Positions 1 to 10,789 of a DNA stretch of 64,000 nt are shown one piece after another. The stretch lies in assembly GCF_004217335.1 (NCBI RefSeq), contig NZ_SHMP01000004.1, positions 620,001 to 684,000 of the forward strand, read 5' to 3'. The position numbers and the translations under genes were made by a program. Under the pieces are notes generated by a model. It was given only the letters and a program-made list of their open reading frames with translations. It was not told where the DNA came from and searched no databases. Origin of the DNA: Natrinema hispanicum (GTDB lineage: Archaea > Halobacteriota > Halobacteria > Halobacteriales > Natrialbaceae). Within the stretch, counting starts at the first letter, position 1. Every line of letters starts with the position of its first letter.

Positions 1-39
1 GTCATAGCTCGCAGGTCGGCCGCGACCTTCTTCTCCGTA

Positions 40-1188
40 TCACCGTCCAGTTTCCCAGCCACGCGGCGTGTCGTTCAGTCGCTCGACACCGTCGTCGGTG
101 ACGACCACGAGATCCTCGATCCGGACGCCGAACTGTCCCTCGAGGTAGATCCCCGGTTCGACGCTGAAGACCATGCCGGGCTCGAGGCTCGCGGTCGTTG
201 CCCGCCGCGATGTAGGGCGGTTCGTGGACCTCGAGGCCGATGCCGTGGCCAGTGCGGTGAACGAACGCGTCGCCGTAGCCAGCCGCTTCGATGACTGATC
301 TGGCGGCATGATCGATTGTGTCTGCGGTGACGCCCGGCTCGACGGCGTCGATCGCGGCTTGCTGTGCGTTTCTGACGGTCTCGTGGACGCGCTCGTACTC
401 GGCGGGTGGATCGCCGACGACGATGGTGCGGGTCTGATCGCCTGGATACCGGCCAACTCCCGTCTCGAGAGCAGCCGAGACGAACGCGCCGAAATCCAGC
501 ACGATGGGATCACCGGCTGTGATCCGGCGCGACCCGCTGTGATGGTGCGGACGGGCACCGTTCGGGCCGGCAGCGACGATCGTCTCGAAGGCTGGCTCTT
601 CGCCGCCTTCCTGCGGCGAGCAGCCGATCGATCTCGCTTGCGAGTTCCGATTCCGTCATGCCGATCAGTTCGTCCCCACGCTCGCGGATCGCGAGTGCGA
701 CGCGATCCGCAAGATCGCCAGCGCGACGAAGTGCCGCGAGTTCGACATCCTCCTTGCGGATTCGGAGCGGCTCGAGGACGGTACTGGCGAGCCCGAACGT
801 CGCGTCCGGCAGCAGGGAGCGAAGATCCTGCGTGAACGTCGCCCACATCCGGTCGTCGACGAGGACGGTCGCTTCGTCTGATTTCTCGAGCGAGTAGCTC
901 GAAAGCACGCGGTCGACACTCTCGAGTGGATCCTCCTCGTCGGTCCAGCAGTGCAGTTGTAGATCCGCGATCGGCAGTGCGGCAAGTTGGGCCTCGTACA
1001 TCGCCGGCGCGACGATCGCGGGATCGCCGTCACGAGGGACGAACAGCAATAGCGGTCGTTCCGATGGCGATTCCGCGAAGCCGGTCAGATAGGTCAGGTT
1101 CGGGCTCGGAAAGCAAACCGTCAGATCGGCCCCGACATCGGCGAGCCGATTCTGACAGGCCTCGAGTCGGACGCTCGAACGGCGTCAT
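40..1188 (-). pseudogene. M24-family Xaa-Pro peptidase, three apparent frameshifts
   Basis: Cytosolic metallopeptidase expected to release N-terminal residues before proline. Spliced across frames, the product starts MTPFER, continues LEACQNRLADVGADLTV and NLTYLTGF (creatinase-like N-domain), then the pita-bread domain with [20 protein letters not shown] and [10 protein letters not shown], which supply M24 metal ligands, and ends PRGWETGR. Reading moves between frames near 1172, 610 and 205, each explained by one base. I chose the ATG at 1188 because it gives the usual N-terminus. Either a degenerate gene or sequence errors; neighbouring genes show the same kind of shifts. Family is clear, exact specificity (prolidase or aminopeptidase) is not. 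Confidence 0.8.
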
Positions 1189-1381
1189 GGAGACGGATTC
1201 ACTCGAGCGAGCAATCAACGTTTGGTTACCGCTGATTACGATCGCGATCGTCACAGTGCTCCAGCGACCCGTGTTTCGGCAGACTCTCTCCGCAAGCGGA
1301 CAGTCTGCCATCCGTGGGGACTAGTGGGAACCTATTAATCCACCAGCGAGTGCAGGCCGCGAAGCAACCAGTGGAGAGGCT

Positions 1382-3114
1382 GTGCTGTTTCAGCGAATGC
1401 GAGTTCCAGAGCGGTTGCCGACGACGACTGTGTCCGATCGACAGTATCGAACTCGAGCCAGCGACCGCGGACGAACGGCCGACGCGTCCGGGGACGACGG
1501 CCCGAGCTGTCCCGGGTCGCTGATCGTCGTCTCGAACCGCCAGCCGTACCGCCACGAGTACGAAGACGAGTCGGCTTCGGACTCTCAGCCTGATCCCAGC
1601 AGCGACGAGAGCTCGTCGCTGGGGACCGACAGGCGGGCTCGCTCGCTCGAACGATCAGCGATCGATCACGGTCGACGAGCCGACCGGCGGACTGACCGCC
1701 GGCCTCGACCCCGTCGTGCAGGAAACCGATGGAACCTGGATCGCCTGGGGCGATGGTGACGCAGACTTTGCGGTCAGCGGACGACTGCAACTGCGTGGCC
1801 GTCCCACCGGACGAGGAGGCCTACACGCTGCGCCGACTCGACCTCTCGGAGGAGGCGATCGATGCCTACTATTACGGCTTCAGCAACCGCGTGCTCTGGC
1901 CGCTCTGTCACGGCTTCCCGGATCTCATCGAGAATCGACCAAACGACTTCGAGTGGTATCGGCGGGTCAACGAACAGTTTGCCGAGGCGGTCAGCGAACA
2001 CGCCGACGAAAACGCAATCGTCTGGCTGCAGGACTACCATCTCGCGCTCGCGCCGCGGTTGATTCAGGGATCGATACCTGACAGCACGACCGTCGCCCAC
2101 TTCTGGCATATCCCGTGGCCGATACCGGAGACATTTCGACACTGTCCTGCCGGGGGCCATCTCCTCGAGGGACTGCTCGGCAACGACCTGCTCGGGTTCC
2201 ACGTCGAGGGGTACGCCGACCGCTTTCTCGACTGTGTCGACCGGTTCCTCCCGACCGCTGACGTCGATCGGACCCGACGGACGATTCGCTACGATGAGCG
2301 GACGACCCGCGTCGTCGCGACCCCGATGGGGGTAGATGCCGAAGCATACGACAGTGACGCACGTTCGACCGACCGCGACCGCCTCACAGCGCTGTTCGAG
2401 GAGTACGGAATCCCACAGGGAACGACGCTCGGACTGGGGCTCGATCGCCTCGACTACACGAAAGGGATTCCGGAACGACTGGCAGCGCTCGAGCGATTCT
2501 TCGAGCGGAATCCGGGCTGGCGCGGCGAGTTCACGTTCGTCCAGAAGGCGACGCCCTCACGGACCGAAATCGGGACCTATCAGCAATACGGCGATCTCGT
2601 CCGCAGCGAGGTCCAGCGGATCAACCGCCGCTTCGGGACCGCCGACTGGCGACCGATCGTCTACACGGAGGACGTCCTGCCACGGGAGGATCTCTGTACG
2701 CTCTATCGCCACGCCGACGCGATGGTAGTAAGCTCGCTGGTCGACGGAATGAACCTGGTCGCCCAGGAGTACGTCGCAGCGAGCGTCGACGGCGATGGCG
2801 CATTACTGCTGAGCACTCGAGTCGGTGCCCACGAGCGGCTCGGCTCGCACGCGTTGACGATCGACCCCGCCGATGTAGAGGGGGTTGCGGCCCAACTCGA
2901 GTACGCGCTCTCGATGTCGGCGCACGAACGCCAGCGGCGGCTGAACACGCTTCGCCAGCGCGTCTTCAGCGGCGACATTCAGTCGTGGATGGCGACGCAG
3001 TTCGACTGGATAAACCGCGTACACGACGACGCCGGGAGTTCCGACAAGTCCGGCCGAACCAGGAGGCGCACGGACTCGGAGTCCGACTCCCGAGAGCCCA
3101 CGCCGCCAGTGTGA
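1382..3114 (+). pseudogene. otsA: Trehalose-6-phosphate synthase, two frameshifts
   Basis: GT20 enzyme that makes trehalose-6-phosphate from a nucleotide sugar and glucose-6-phosphate, for the compatible solute trehalose. The N-terminal LIVVSNRQPYRHEYEDE lies in one frame, DEPTGGLTAGLDPVVQETDG in a second, and everything from VAVPPDEEAYTLRRLDL on in a third, so shifts fall near 1655 and 1773. The long last frame has LDRLDYTKGIPERL, the sugar-nucleotide-site motif DGMNLVAQEYVA, and GAHERLGSHAL. The true start is unsure because the first 40 residues after 1382 look low-complexity. It stops 3 bases before otsB, so the two form an operon. Function is firm, intactness is not. Confidence 0.82.
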
Positions 3115-3117
3115 CCG

Positions 3118-3933
3118 ATGGGGGATCCTGACACACCATCACCGCCACAGCCGCTCGAGGAGCAGTGGCCACGGGTTCGGGCGACGATTGACGACGCCAC
3201 TGGCATCCTTGTCTGTCTGGATTTCGACGGGACGCTCGCCCCGATCGTCAAGGATCCCGATGACGCGACGCCGACCGAGCGCAATCAGGAAGCGGTGACG
3301 ACGCTCGCGGACACACCCGGGGTGACGACGGCCGTCGTTAGCGGTCGGGCCCTATCGGATGTTCGCGAGCGCATCGACGGTCCGTCGATTTACGCCGGCA
3401 ATCACGGCCTCGAGCTCGCCCGTGGGGAGGATGTCACCGTCCATTCGATCGCCCGGAAACACGCCACTCGAATCGAACGACTCTGTGCTGTCCTCGAGGT
3501 CGCTCTCGCGTCCGTGCCGAACTGCCGGGTCGAAAACAAACGCCTGACCGGGACGGTCCACTTCAGAGCCGTTCCATCGGCAGCCGTCCCGACCGCCCGT
3601 CGGATCACCCATGACGTTGTCGACAGCGTCGGTGGCGACGCCCTCGAGATTTCACCCGGCAAGCAGATCCTCGAGATTGGCCCGGAGTTGGCGTGGGGGA
3701 AAGGAGACGCAGTCGAGGTGGTCGTTGCCGACGAGCCCTCCGAGACGGCCGTTATTTACGTCGGTGACGACGTCACTGACGAGTCGGCGTTCCGAACCGT
3801 CGAACCGGACGGACTCGGAATCAGGGTCGGCGGCGACGAGCCCTCGCATGCGTCTGCCCGCGTCGAGTCGCCGGCGGACGTCGCGGACTTTCTCTCGTGG
3901 CTCGGCTCGACCGGCGTCGATTTGCTCGAGTGA
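3118..3933 (+). CDS. otsB: Trehalose-6-phosphate phosphatase
   Basis: HAD-superfamily phosphatase that removes phosphate from trehalose-6-phosphate, the second step after OtsA. It is 271 residues. Motif I CLDFDGTLAPIV (about residue 35) carries the nucleophilic aspartate; AVVSGRALSDVRERI is the motif II area; YAGNHGLELARG is the usual OtsB signature; KGDAVEVV and YVGDDVTDESAF give the catalytic lysine region and the metal-binding DD pair. The ATG lies 3 bases after the otsA stop, implying co-transcription and translational coupling. The frame is intact, unlike its partner. Confidence 0.92.
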   Translation: MGDPDTPSPPQPLEEQWPRVRATIDDATGILVCLDFDGTLAPIVKDPDDATPTERNQEAVTTLADTPGVTTAVVSGRALSDVRERIDGPSIYAGNHGLELARGEDVTVHSIARKHATRIERLCAVLEVALASVPNCRVENKRLTGTVHFRAVPSAAVPTARRITHDVVDSVGGDALEISPGKQILEIGPELAWGKGDAVEVVVADEPSETAVIYVGDDVTDESAFRTVEPDGLGIRVGGDEPSHASARVESPADVADFLSWLGSTGVDLLE

Positions 3934-4109
3934 GCCGTGCTGTCGACCGTCGAGCGGGTGAAACTGGCGGGGCTTGCTCCCGAAGACACGGCGTGTCATC
4001 GGCGCAGCATACATGAATGCTGGTAACAATTACCAGTGCCGATTAACCTGTTCGAGCCGAAAGTATTAGTTACCACTGGAAATATAGTGCGGTACGAGAG
4101 TGAACACAC

Positions 4110-4459
4110 GTGAAACTCCGCCAACCAACTGATTTCCTCATCCTCGAGGCGCTCGAGGACAAGGGCCGCAACGTCGCAACGAATCTAGCTTCGCACACGG
4201 GGAAAAGCCGAAGAACATCAACACGAGACTCCCAGTGCTCGAGGATTATGGACTCGTCCGTAAAATCGGCCCCGCAGAGCGGTCCGGGCTCTACGAGATC
4301 ACCTCGATGGGGAAAGCAGCACTGGTGTACCAGGACCAGTACGACGAAGCCGACGACTTCGAAGCGCTCATCGAGGGGCCAAACGCCAGCGCCGACGCAG
4401 ACGGAGAGGCGCAGGCGAGTTTCGCCCGTGGTGACACGGACAGCGACGACGACGAGTGA
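4110..4459 (+). pseudogene. Small winged-helix protein (PhiH1-repressor-like), one frameshift
   Basis: Probable DNA-binding regulator. The first frame gives MKLRQPTDFLILEALEDKGRNVATNLA, a typical haloarchaeal winged-helix start. One base appears missing near 4203-4210, after which the other frame continues NINTRLPVLEDYGLVRKIG and RSGLYEITSMGKAALVYQ, the recognition helix and wing, then a very acidic tail ending DTDSDDDE. Without the shift the product is about 115 residues. Target unknown. Stands alone between otsB and a convergent protease gene. Confidence 0.65.
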
Positions 4460-4556
4460 CGAGTGGGTACGGCCCAGGTTCGGCCAGCGGGCCGAAACCG
4501 GATGCCTCGAGTGGGCTCAACATAGTTCCGTTCTCGACGTGGGGCGAACTGACCGG

Positions 4557-5329
4557 TCAGAGAGCGACATCGCCGTCGTAGCTCGCGAGTTCTCGGACGA
4601 GCGCACGATGAAAAGCTGAAGCTAAGTGCTCGGTGCCGACCGTTCGTGTCGGGAATCGTCGTCCCACAATGTGAGCGATCGTGATCGTACGCAGGATCCC
4701 ACGCATAGCTGCTGAGCATCGGCGTCGCTGACGACGGTGTCGCCGTCGACAAATGCGGTGCCATGTTTGTGACCGAGGCCGAGTGCGTGGCCGATTTCGT
4801 GGAGGAGGACGTGCATCGTGTGTGCCGGCATCGTATTCGGCGAGATCGATCGCGGCCCGTCGTCGACGAGCCGTTTCGAACGACTCGAGGGCAGCGATAT
4901 GTCGCGCTCCACCGACCGATGCGACGTGTGGAACGCCGTAGCCGGTGGGTGCCGTTTCCATGCTCCCGTCCGTGACCAGCAGGTTGACGTCCTGAGGCCT
5001 GGTTCCAGCTCACGGCCACCGAGGGCACCCGTCGCGACGGCCATCGGCCACTCGCCGCGGCTGGTGAGGCGAGCGGCGTCTTCACTCGAAACCGAGACGG
5101 TCCCACCGGTCGAGACTGCGAGCGTCCAGTACTCGAGCGAGAGGGTCGCGGTGAGATACTCGCGGATCCGCTCGGCGACGCCGTCGTATGTCGTGGCCTG
5201 TTCGGAGAGCCAGACTCGAATCTCGAGCGTGTCGGAGGCTCCACGTGTCGTATACGCGAGCGTGCCGAGCGAGACCGTCGAGCCGACCGTGCCGAGGAAC
5301 GCGCGGCGATTCACGAGCGCGAGTTTCAC
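4557..5329 (-). pseudogene. Secreted zinc metalloprotease (HExxHxxGxxH), several frameshifts
   Basis: The N-terminus from the GTG at 5329 holds a Tat-like or hydrophobic export signal, NRRAFLGTVGSTVSLGTLAY. The catalytic motif HEIGHALGLGHKHG fits the metzincin HExxHxxGxxH pattern, which binds one zinc. The middle stretch (METAPTGYGVPHVASVGG) and the tail (FHRALVRELASYDGDVAL, stop at 4557) lie in another frame, so at least three shifts are needed for one product of about 255 residues. Probably an extracytoplasmic archaeal protease of unknown substrate. An AT-rich TATA-like stretch (about 5368-5378) lies upstream of several possible starts; an ATG at 5338 in another frame is an alternative. Confidence 0.6.
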
Positions 5330-5420
5330 AGCACATAACCAGTCTCTGTGCCTGAATTTGATCACACATTAAATAACCGCGAGGCAGACACCAGTCCGTG
5401 AACGACCGACACATGATGGC

Positions 5421-5759
5421 CTACGCCGACGACATACGCCGGGTATCGACAACACGGGCACGACATCCGGAAACGCGGATCTCGCGTCCTGCTGGGAGCT
5501 CCTCGAGTTCGATCGGGACCAACAGGAGTAACGCGTCGTCGTCAGTTTCGACCAGTCGTCGGTACGGCGTTCGCTGTTGCATGCAAAACGTCCACTCATC
5601 GGTCCGCAGCCGGTGACGAACCTGCCAGTCGGTGTAGTATCGACCATCCGACCCTTCGAACACAGTCTCGAACGGCAGTGCTACCACGGCTATCCCACCC
5701 CCCACGATTGGGCGACTGCTGTCGTCTCGGACATTGCTATTCGATTGACTGACTGTCAC
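5421..5759 (-). CDS. Hypothetical protein, 112 residues
   Basis: Not recognised. The product has a hydrophobic beta-rich core (GGGIAVVALPFETVFE, DALLLLVPIELEELP), two cysteines and an acidic composition typical of haloarchaeal cytosolic proteins. No signal peptide or transmembrane helix is evident. It sits between a protease gene and a BAT-type regulator on the same strand, with about 240 bases separating it from the latter, so it probably has its own promoter. The coding bias fits a real gene; the function is unknown. Confidence 0.6.
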   Translation of the reverse strand: MTVSQSNSNVRDDSSRPIVGGGIAVVALPFETVFEGSDGRYYTDWQVRHRLRTDEWTFCMQQRTPYRRLVETDDDALLLLVPIELEELPAGREIRVSGCRARVVDTRRMSSA

Positions 5760-6002
5760 GCGTATTGGCCCTCGGGTTCATATAGCCGACGTTTAAGCAT
5801 CCGTGACGGTCTTCAAAGAGTGCAACTCTAGCTTCCGTGATAGTCGGCCAGACCAGCACGTTCTGCCGAGAGCGGACAGGCAACGAAATCGATGCTAGTC
5901 GGCTGTTTGGACCGTCTCACACGCTCTGACGGTTTCTGACGATCCATCACCGAACGACGGTCATCAGACGGGTGCGCTGGTACCCAGTGACAACAGACAG
6001 CG

Positions 6003-8118
6003 TCACTCGGTACTAGTACCAGTACCGGTGCTGTCCTCGAAAAATTCTCCGAGAATCGAGTTTAGTCCCTTTCGGAGATGTTGATGCATCGTCGGCGGCG
6101 AGATGTTCATCGCCTCGGCGATATCCTCGCCGGTACTCTCTCGCGGCCAGTCGAAGAACCCACCGTAGTAGGCGAGTCGTAACGTCGTCAGTTGGCGGTC
6201 AGTGAGCTCATCGAGGATTCGGGTTCGCCGCTCGGCTGCTGTCCTGACCGCTCGATCGACCTCTCGTCTGGCAACGAGCTCGGCGTTCTCGTAGACGACA
6301 GTCAGTGCCTCGGCGATCTCCCGGATATTGGCGTCCTGTGACACCTCGATCAGACAGGTTCCAACACCATCCTCGACGGTGACGTCCCGAATCGTCGACC
6401 CATGGTTTGCAAGCGTGCGGACGGCCGATCTCCGAAGCCGCAACTCGATCGTACAGCGCTCGTCGCCGTCGTGAATGAGCCGACACTCCTCGACGGACTC
6501 GTGTGTCGTCGCCTCCTCGAAGACCGTTTCACCGTCCAAGCCGTCGACGGTTACGTACTGGAAAAGACGCCCGCCCGACGTCGTGCCAGCCCACTCGAGC
6601 GAGCCGGTACAGTCGTATTGCTCGGAGAGATCGAAGCAGAACGTGTCGCCGCCGTCGATCCGGAACTCGAGTTCGACGACGGAGTCGGCAAAGAGTAGCT
6701 GGCGGTTTTTGACGGCCATGATGGTGAACCCGATCGTCTCGCCGAGCAGTCTGAACTCGGCTCGCTCGCGCTCGCTGAAGGCGTCGTCGCGACTCGCAAG
6801 CACGGTGAGAACGCCGTAAGTCGCGTCTTCGTGTGTAATCGGAACGACGATGCCGGATCTGACACCGTCTTCGCGGGCCGCCGCCCGGAGTTCGTCCGGA
6901 AGCGACTTGTTCTCGATGATGCTGTTCGTCGTCTGCACCTCGCCCGTTCGTGCTGCCTGCGCGACCGGGTTCTCGTACTCGCCGGTACAGTCACGCACAC
7001 ACTCGAGGATGGTTTCGGCGTCGCCCGCGCCGGTCCGGTATGACAGCCGGCCGTCGCCGGTCCGTTCGGCGATCCACGAGCCACAATACAGCTCCGAGTC
7101 GACGAGTTGTTCACAGACTTCGCGTTCGATGGTATCTCTGGCCGGTGCCTCGACGAAGCGTCTCGATGACCTGTCTGACGACGGCATTGATCCGATTTAA
7201 GCGTCTCGAGTTGGTCCTGTCGCGAGCGGAGTCTGTCGCTCGCGTTCGACGCGTTCGGTGAATGTCTCGTGCGAGCCAGACGACGGCAGCGTCGTCCCTG
7301 AATCCGCTCGTCGATCGGGACGGACGCGGGCCTCGAACTGGCGGCGGCCATCGGTGGTGTCCGTCCTGGTACTCGATCGACTGTACGCCGCCAGTTTGGA
7401 TCGCTCGGTCGAGACAATCCTGCAAGTCCGCTGCGACTGCATCGGGAAACGCGTCCTCGAGCGTGGTGCCGACCTAATTCGTCGGCGGGAACGGTGTAGA
7501 GGATCCTGCCGACTCGGGACGGACCTTCGCCTCGAGATAGGTGCCGTCCTCACCGATGACGAACGCTTCATCCGGGAGTTCGGTGGCGAGGATATTGTGG
7601 TACTGGCTGTCGCCGTCATCCGATCGGCCGCTGGTTTTGGATTGGACCGTCGAGACGATCCGATCGATCGGATCTTCGTCGCGCTCTGTCGGCACGTATT
7701 CGGTCGCGTCAGCACGGAGTGCCACCGTCGCGAGTCGCTCGCTGCCCTCGTGGGGTGCAACGATCGTCGGCACAGCCGGCAGGTCAGCGTGGACACGCTG
7801 TAACAACGACTCGATGTCGCCTGGCCGGTCGAGTTCGAGCACGACGGCACTCGGCGTGATCCGTGCCGTCTCGCTGACAGCTGCCGTGTCCTCCGTACTG
7901 GAGAGTGCCGACTCCCCACTGTGTTCCGCGTTCGTTTCCACTCCGCTGTCGCGTTCGGTGTCGGCGGGCGTCGTCATCGCCTCGAGGGGACACTCGCGAT
8001 GGCGAACCGTTCGCACGTCGCGCTCGGTCGCCTGTTCGAGCCGTGGTCGAAGACGGCTCTCCTGGGTACGGGTGTCGATCACGATGACGATCGGTCTCGA
8101 GCACTGTCTTTCAGTCAT
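6003..8118 (-). pseudogene. BAT-type sensor-regulator (receiver-like, PAS, GAF, HTH_10), multiple frameshifts
   Basis: Long bacterio-opsin-activator-type transcription regulator. The N-terminal 8118-7474 frame is receiver-like (IVIVIDTRT, ADLPAVPTIVAPHEG) and followed by a PAS domain (DEAFVIGEDGTYLEAK, VGTTLEDAFPDA, QSIEYQDG). It runs through a linker (LNRINAVVRQVIETL) into the 7187-6003 frame: GAF (residues about 20-150 of that frame), the BAT-associated domain, and the C-terminal HTH_10 (LTDRQLTTLRLAYYGGFFDWPRESTGEDIAEAM). At least five single-base shifts between 7500 and 7130 break it. The intact C-terminal 394 residues alone could be annotated as a BAT-like regulator. The target is unknown. 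Confidence 0.75.
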
Positions 8119-8249
8119 TCATATCGCTCCGTCCAGCCAGTCCGCATCTGTTCTCTTCTCTCACAACTATGTCGTGGAATAAAAAGCCTGCTGGTCATCG
8201 GCTGACTCGCTTATCCACCGACGAGAACCGGACGACGACTGTCCGTAGC

Positions 8250-8501
8250 CTACAGTTCGTCTTGCTTTTTGAGCTCCCGGAGCAGGTCGTCGACGAGGGA
8301 CTCGACATCGTCGTAGGGGAAATCCCCGCCCGTGGTCTTGGTGTTGAGTTCCATCGCGGTCATCGAGAAGTCGCCAGACTCGAATTTCGTCCCTGGGCCG
8401 TCGGGCAACGCCGGGACGAGGTCCATCGGACTCGAGACCGGATAGTCGGCAGCTTCGAACGCGTCGATCATCTGCTCGCGGAGTTCAGTTTCGTCTACCA
8501 T
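8250..8501 (-). CDS. MTH865-like family protein
   Basis: Small 83-residue acidic protein matching the MTH865-like fold family: VDETELREQMIDAFEAADYP, FESGDFSMTAMEL and DVESLVDDLLRELKKQ. The family occurs widely in archaea; its biochemical role is not established. I chose the ATG at 8501 rather than the upstream start at 8549 because MVDETELREQM is the family's typical N-terminus. It is monocistronic, with the regulator gene start 130 bases downstream on the same strand. Confidence 0.75.
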   Translation of the reverse strand: MVDETELREQMIDAFEAADYPVSSPMDLVPALPDGPGTKFESGDFSMTAMELNTKTTGGDFPYDDVESLVDDLLRELKKQDEL

Positions 8502-8659
8502 GACAGTCCGTCCTTTTGCGCGAACCCCAATAACTCTGCAGGAAGACACGAACTGGACCTCGAGCCGTGATCGGCGCGTCGCTGTGCGTCTACGTCGGAT
8601 CGGTCACGTCCGACAGTTCGCTCCACTGTTGGATTTCCAACCTGAACGAGATTGGCGAA

Positions 8660-8670
8660 ACAATAATTAA
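8660..8670 (+). promoter_or_regulatory. Probable TATA element for the ribbon-helix-helix gene
   Basis: The A/T-only run ACAATAATTAA lies in GC-rich surroundings, centred about 28 bases before the ATG at 8694. That is the spacing expected for a leaderless haloarchaeal transcript, and it favours 8694 over the in-frame ATG at 8670. Confidence 0.45.
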
Positions 8671-8693
8671 TGAGTACCGACCAGTCTAGGGAA

Positions 8694-9080
8694 ATGGCGA
8701 AAGATACCGTCAGGTACCCCGACGACGTGGTCGAAGAGATCGACGCACTCGTCGAAGACGGTATGTTCGAGAGTAAGTCCGAGTTCTATCGGTTCTCCGC
8801 GGAGTACGTTCTCACGCTGATCAACGACGATCACGACGTCAAGACGTTCAACTTCGACGAGATCCAGGCTGAACTCGATATCAGCGACCGCGACCACGCC
8901 GAGGCACTCGGGACCGACGGTGGGACGTTCTTCCTCGATGCCGTCATCAACGTCCGCAAACACGGACTGCGTGGCAACTACGAGGCCGCAGAACGATTCA
9001 TCGACACCCACTACGACGAGACCGACCAGGAGTGTATCATCCTCGAGGAATTGCTTGGCACCTACCGCGACGGAGCATAG
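8694..9080 (+). CDS. Ribbon-helix-helix (CopG-type) DNA-binding protein
   Basis: The N-terminal 45 residues, AKDTVRYPDDVVEEIDALVE followed by GMFESKSEFYRFSAEYVL, form a ribbon-helix-helix domain that dimerises to put a beta-ribbon into the DNA major groove. The remaining 80 acidic residues (FDEIQAELDISDRDHAE to EELLGTYRDGA) are predicted helical and may be an oligomerisation or effector domain. The organisation resembles haloarchaeal CdrS/CdrL-like regulators, but no division gene lies beside it, so I do not name it. The ATG at 8694 was preferred over 8670 because of the TATA-like run about 28 bases upstream. Confidence 0.7.
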   Translation: MAKDTVRYPDDVVEEIDALVEDGMFESKSEFYRFSAEYVLTLINDDHDVKTFNFDEIQAELDISDRDHAEALGTDGGTFFLDAVINVRKHGLRGNYEAAERFIDTHYDETDQECIILEELLGTYRDGA

Positions 9081-9120
9081 TCGCTTCCCGTCTCTGCTGG
9101 CTCGTCTCGCCGGCTATTTT

Positions 9121-10734
9121 TCACTCGTCGAACGGCTCGCCAAGTGCTACCAGATTGACGTGTTCGCTGACGAGTCGTGCTGCGCGATCGTACGGCGTTG
9201 GCCCGGTCGTATCCGAGTCCGCCGACGGTGACGCGTCCGTCCCTGCTCCCGACGGCCAGTCGACCCCCGCCGTCGCCGCGACGTGTTCCAGAAACGCCGT
9301 CCGAACCGATTCGTTGTCGAACAGGCCGTGCAAATAGGTTCCGAGCACCTGCCCTTGGGCCGCACTCGAGTCGCCCAGCGGCCGGTGGACGTCCTCGAGC
9401 GCCTGCGTCCGGCCCGCATGGATCTCGTACCCTGATGCAGGCCCGTCGGCACCCGCAAGCAGCGGTGACGCAGCTTCGTCAACGGGAACCGACGTCTGCT
9501 CGAGGCGTTTGTCCCCCTCGAATCGGGTTTCGACCGGCAGCAGGCCAAGGCCATCGACGGTATCGTCCGTGCCCGTTCCCTCGAGTGCGGCGTTGGTGAT
9601 CCGCTCGCCGAGCATCTGGTAGCCGCCACAGATCCCGACAACCGGGCCGTCGAAGGTCGAAAGCGCATCGGCGAAGCCAGCCTCGTGCAGCGCCAGCAGA
9701 TCGTCGACCGTGTTCTTCGTCCCTGGGATGACGACCTGCGTCAGGCGTCGACGTCCTCGAGCGGGTCAGCTGTCCCGTCGCCGTCGACCTGGCACGTAGA
9801 CCACCGAGACGCCGGGTTCGTCCGCCAGCGCCTCGAGATCGGTCGCATTCGAGATCCGCGGCAGCCGGGGGACAGCGATCCGGAGCCGTCGGTCGTAGGG
9901 TACGCCATCCTCGTCGCCGACGACACCTCGCTCCTCGCTGCCAGGGAGGCCGACGCTGTCCTTCCTTCTGGGAGGCCAGGATCGTCGTAGGGGAGCACGC
10001 CCAGAATCGGCACGCCGGTACGGGATTCGATTTCCTCGATGCCGGGCTCGAGCAGCGACGGATCGCCGCGGAACTTGGTGATGACCGCGCCGACGATGCG
10101 CTCGCGAAGCGCGTCGGGGACGAGTTCGATGGTACCATAGAGGCTGGCAAAGGCCCCGCCGCGTTCGATGTCGACCAGCAGGAGGATGTCAGCATCGGCG
10201 AACTCGGCCGTCTCGACGTTTGCGAGGTCCCGATCGTGGAGGTTAATCTCGCCGATGCTGCCCGCGCCCTCGGCGATGATGACGTCGTTGTCGGCCGCCA
10301 GCCTGCGATACGACTGCTCGGCGGCCTCGCGTGCTTGGTCCCAGTACTCCTCGTAGTAGGTTCCCGCGGGGACGTGGTCGTGGGCCTCGCCCTGCAGGAC
10401 GAGCTGGCTCTCACCGTCGCCGCGAGGTTTGAGAAGAACGGGGTTGCAGTCGGTGGTCGGGGTCATGCGGGCCGCTCGAGCCTGCACGAACTGGGAGACG
10501 CCGATCTCGCCCCACCGGCCGTCAGTGCTGGCGCTTTCGTCCTCGTCGGTCGCCCCGTCTCGCTGGCCGTCCGTGTCCGGCCGAACGACGACACGCGCGT
10601 TGTTACTCATGTTCTGGCCCTTATACGGCGCGACGTCGACCCCACGGTCGGCGAAGCAATCGACAGAGGCCGGCTGCGACTGTCGACTTGCCGACGTGGC
10701 TCGCGGTTCCGGCGATCAGAATCGTCTTCGTCAT
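9121..10734 (-). pseudogene. cobQ: Cobyric acid synthase, at least four frameshifts
   Basis: Glutamine-dependent amidase that adds amide groups to the corrin ring in cobalamin synthesis. The ATG at 10734 opens [20 protein letters not shown], the dethiobiotin-synthetase-like P-loop. A shift near 10655 leads into [47 protein letters not shown] and [18 protein letters not shown]. After shifts near 9975, 9790 and 9755, GTKNTVDDLLAL is followed by VVGICGGYQMLG, the glutaminase cysteine site, and the tail GTYLHGLFDN. The same protein clearly spans three frames. Either the gene is dead, or, more likely, the sequence here has indel errors. Confidence 0.82.
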
Positions 10735-10789
10735 TCGGCGTTCCCTCGGACGATTTCGCTCGAGTGGCTTCGACGTATCGGTTCGTCCG

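Noticed and set aside
8694..9080. Naming the ribbon-helix-helix protein CdrL or CdrS
   Set aside because: The division operon partners (ftsZ2 and the second cdr gene) are absent and the C-terminal domain differs from what I remember.
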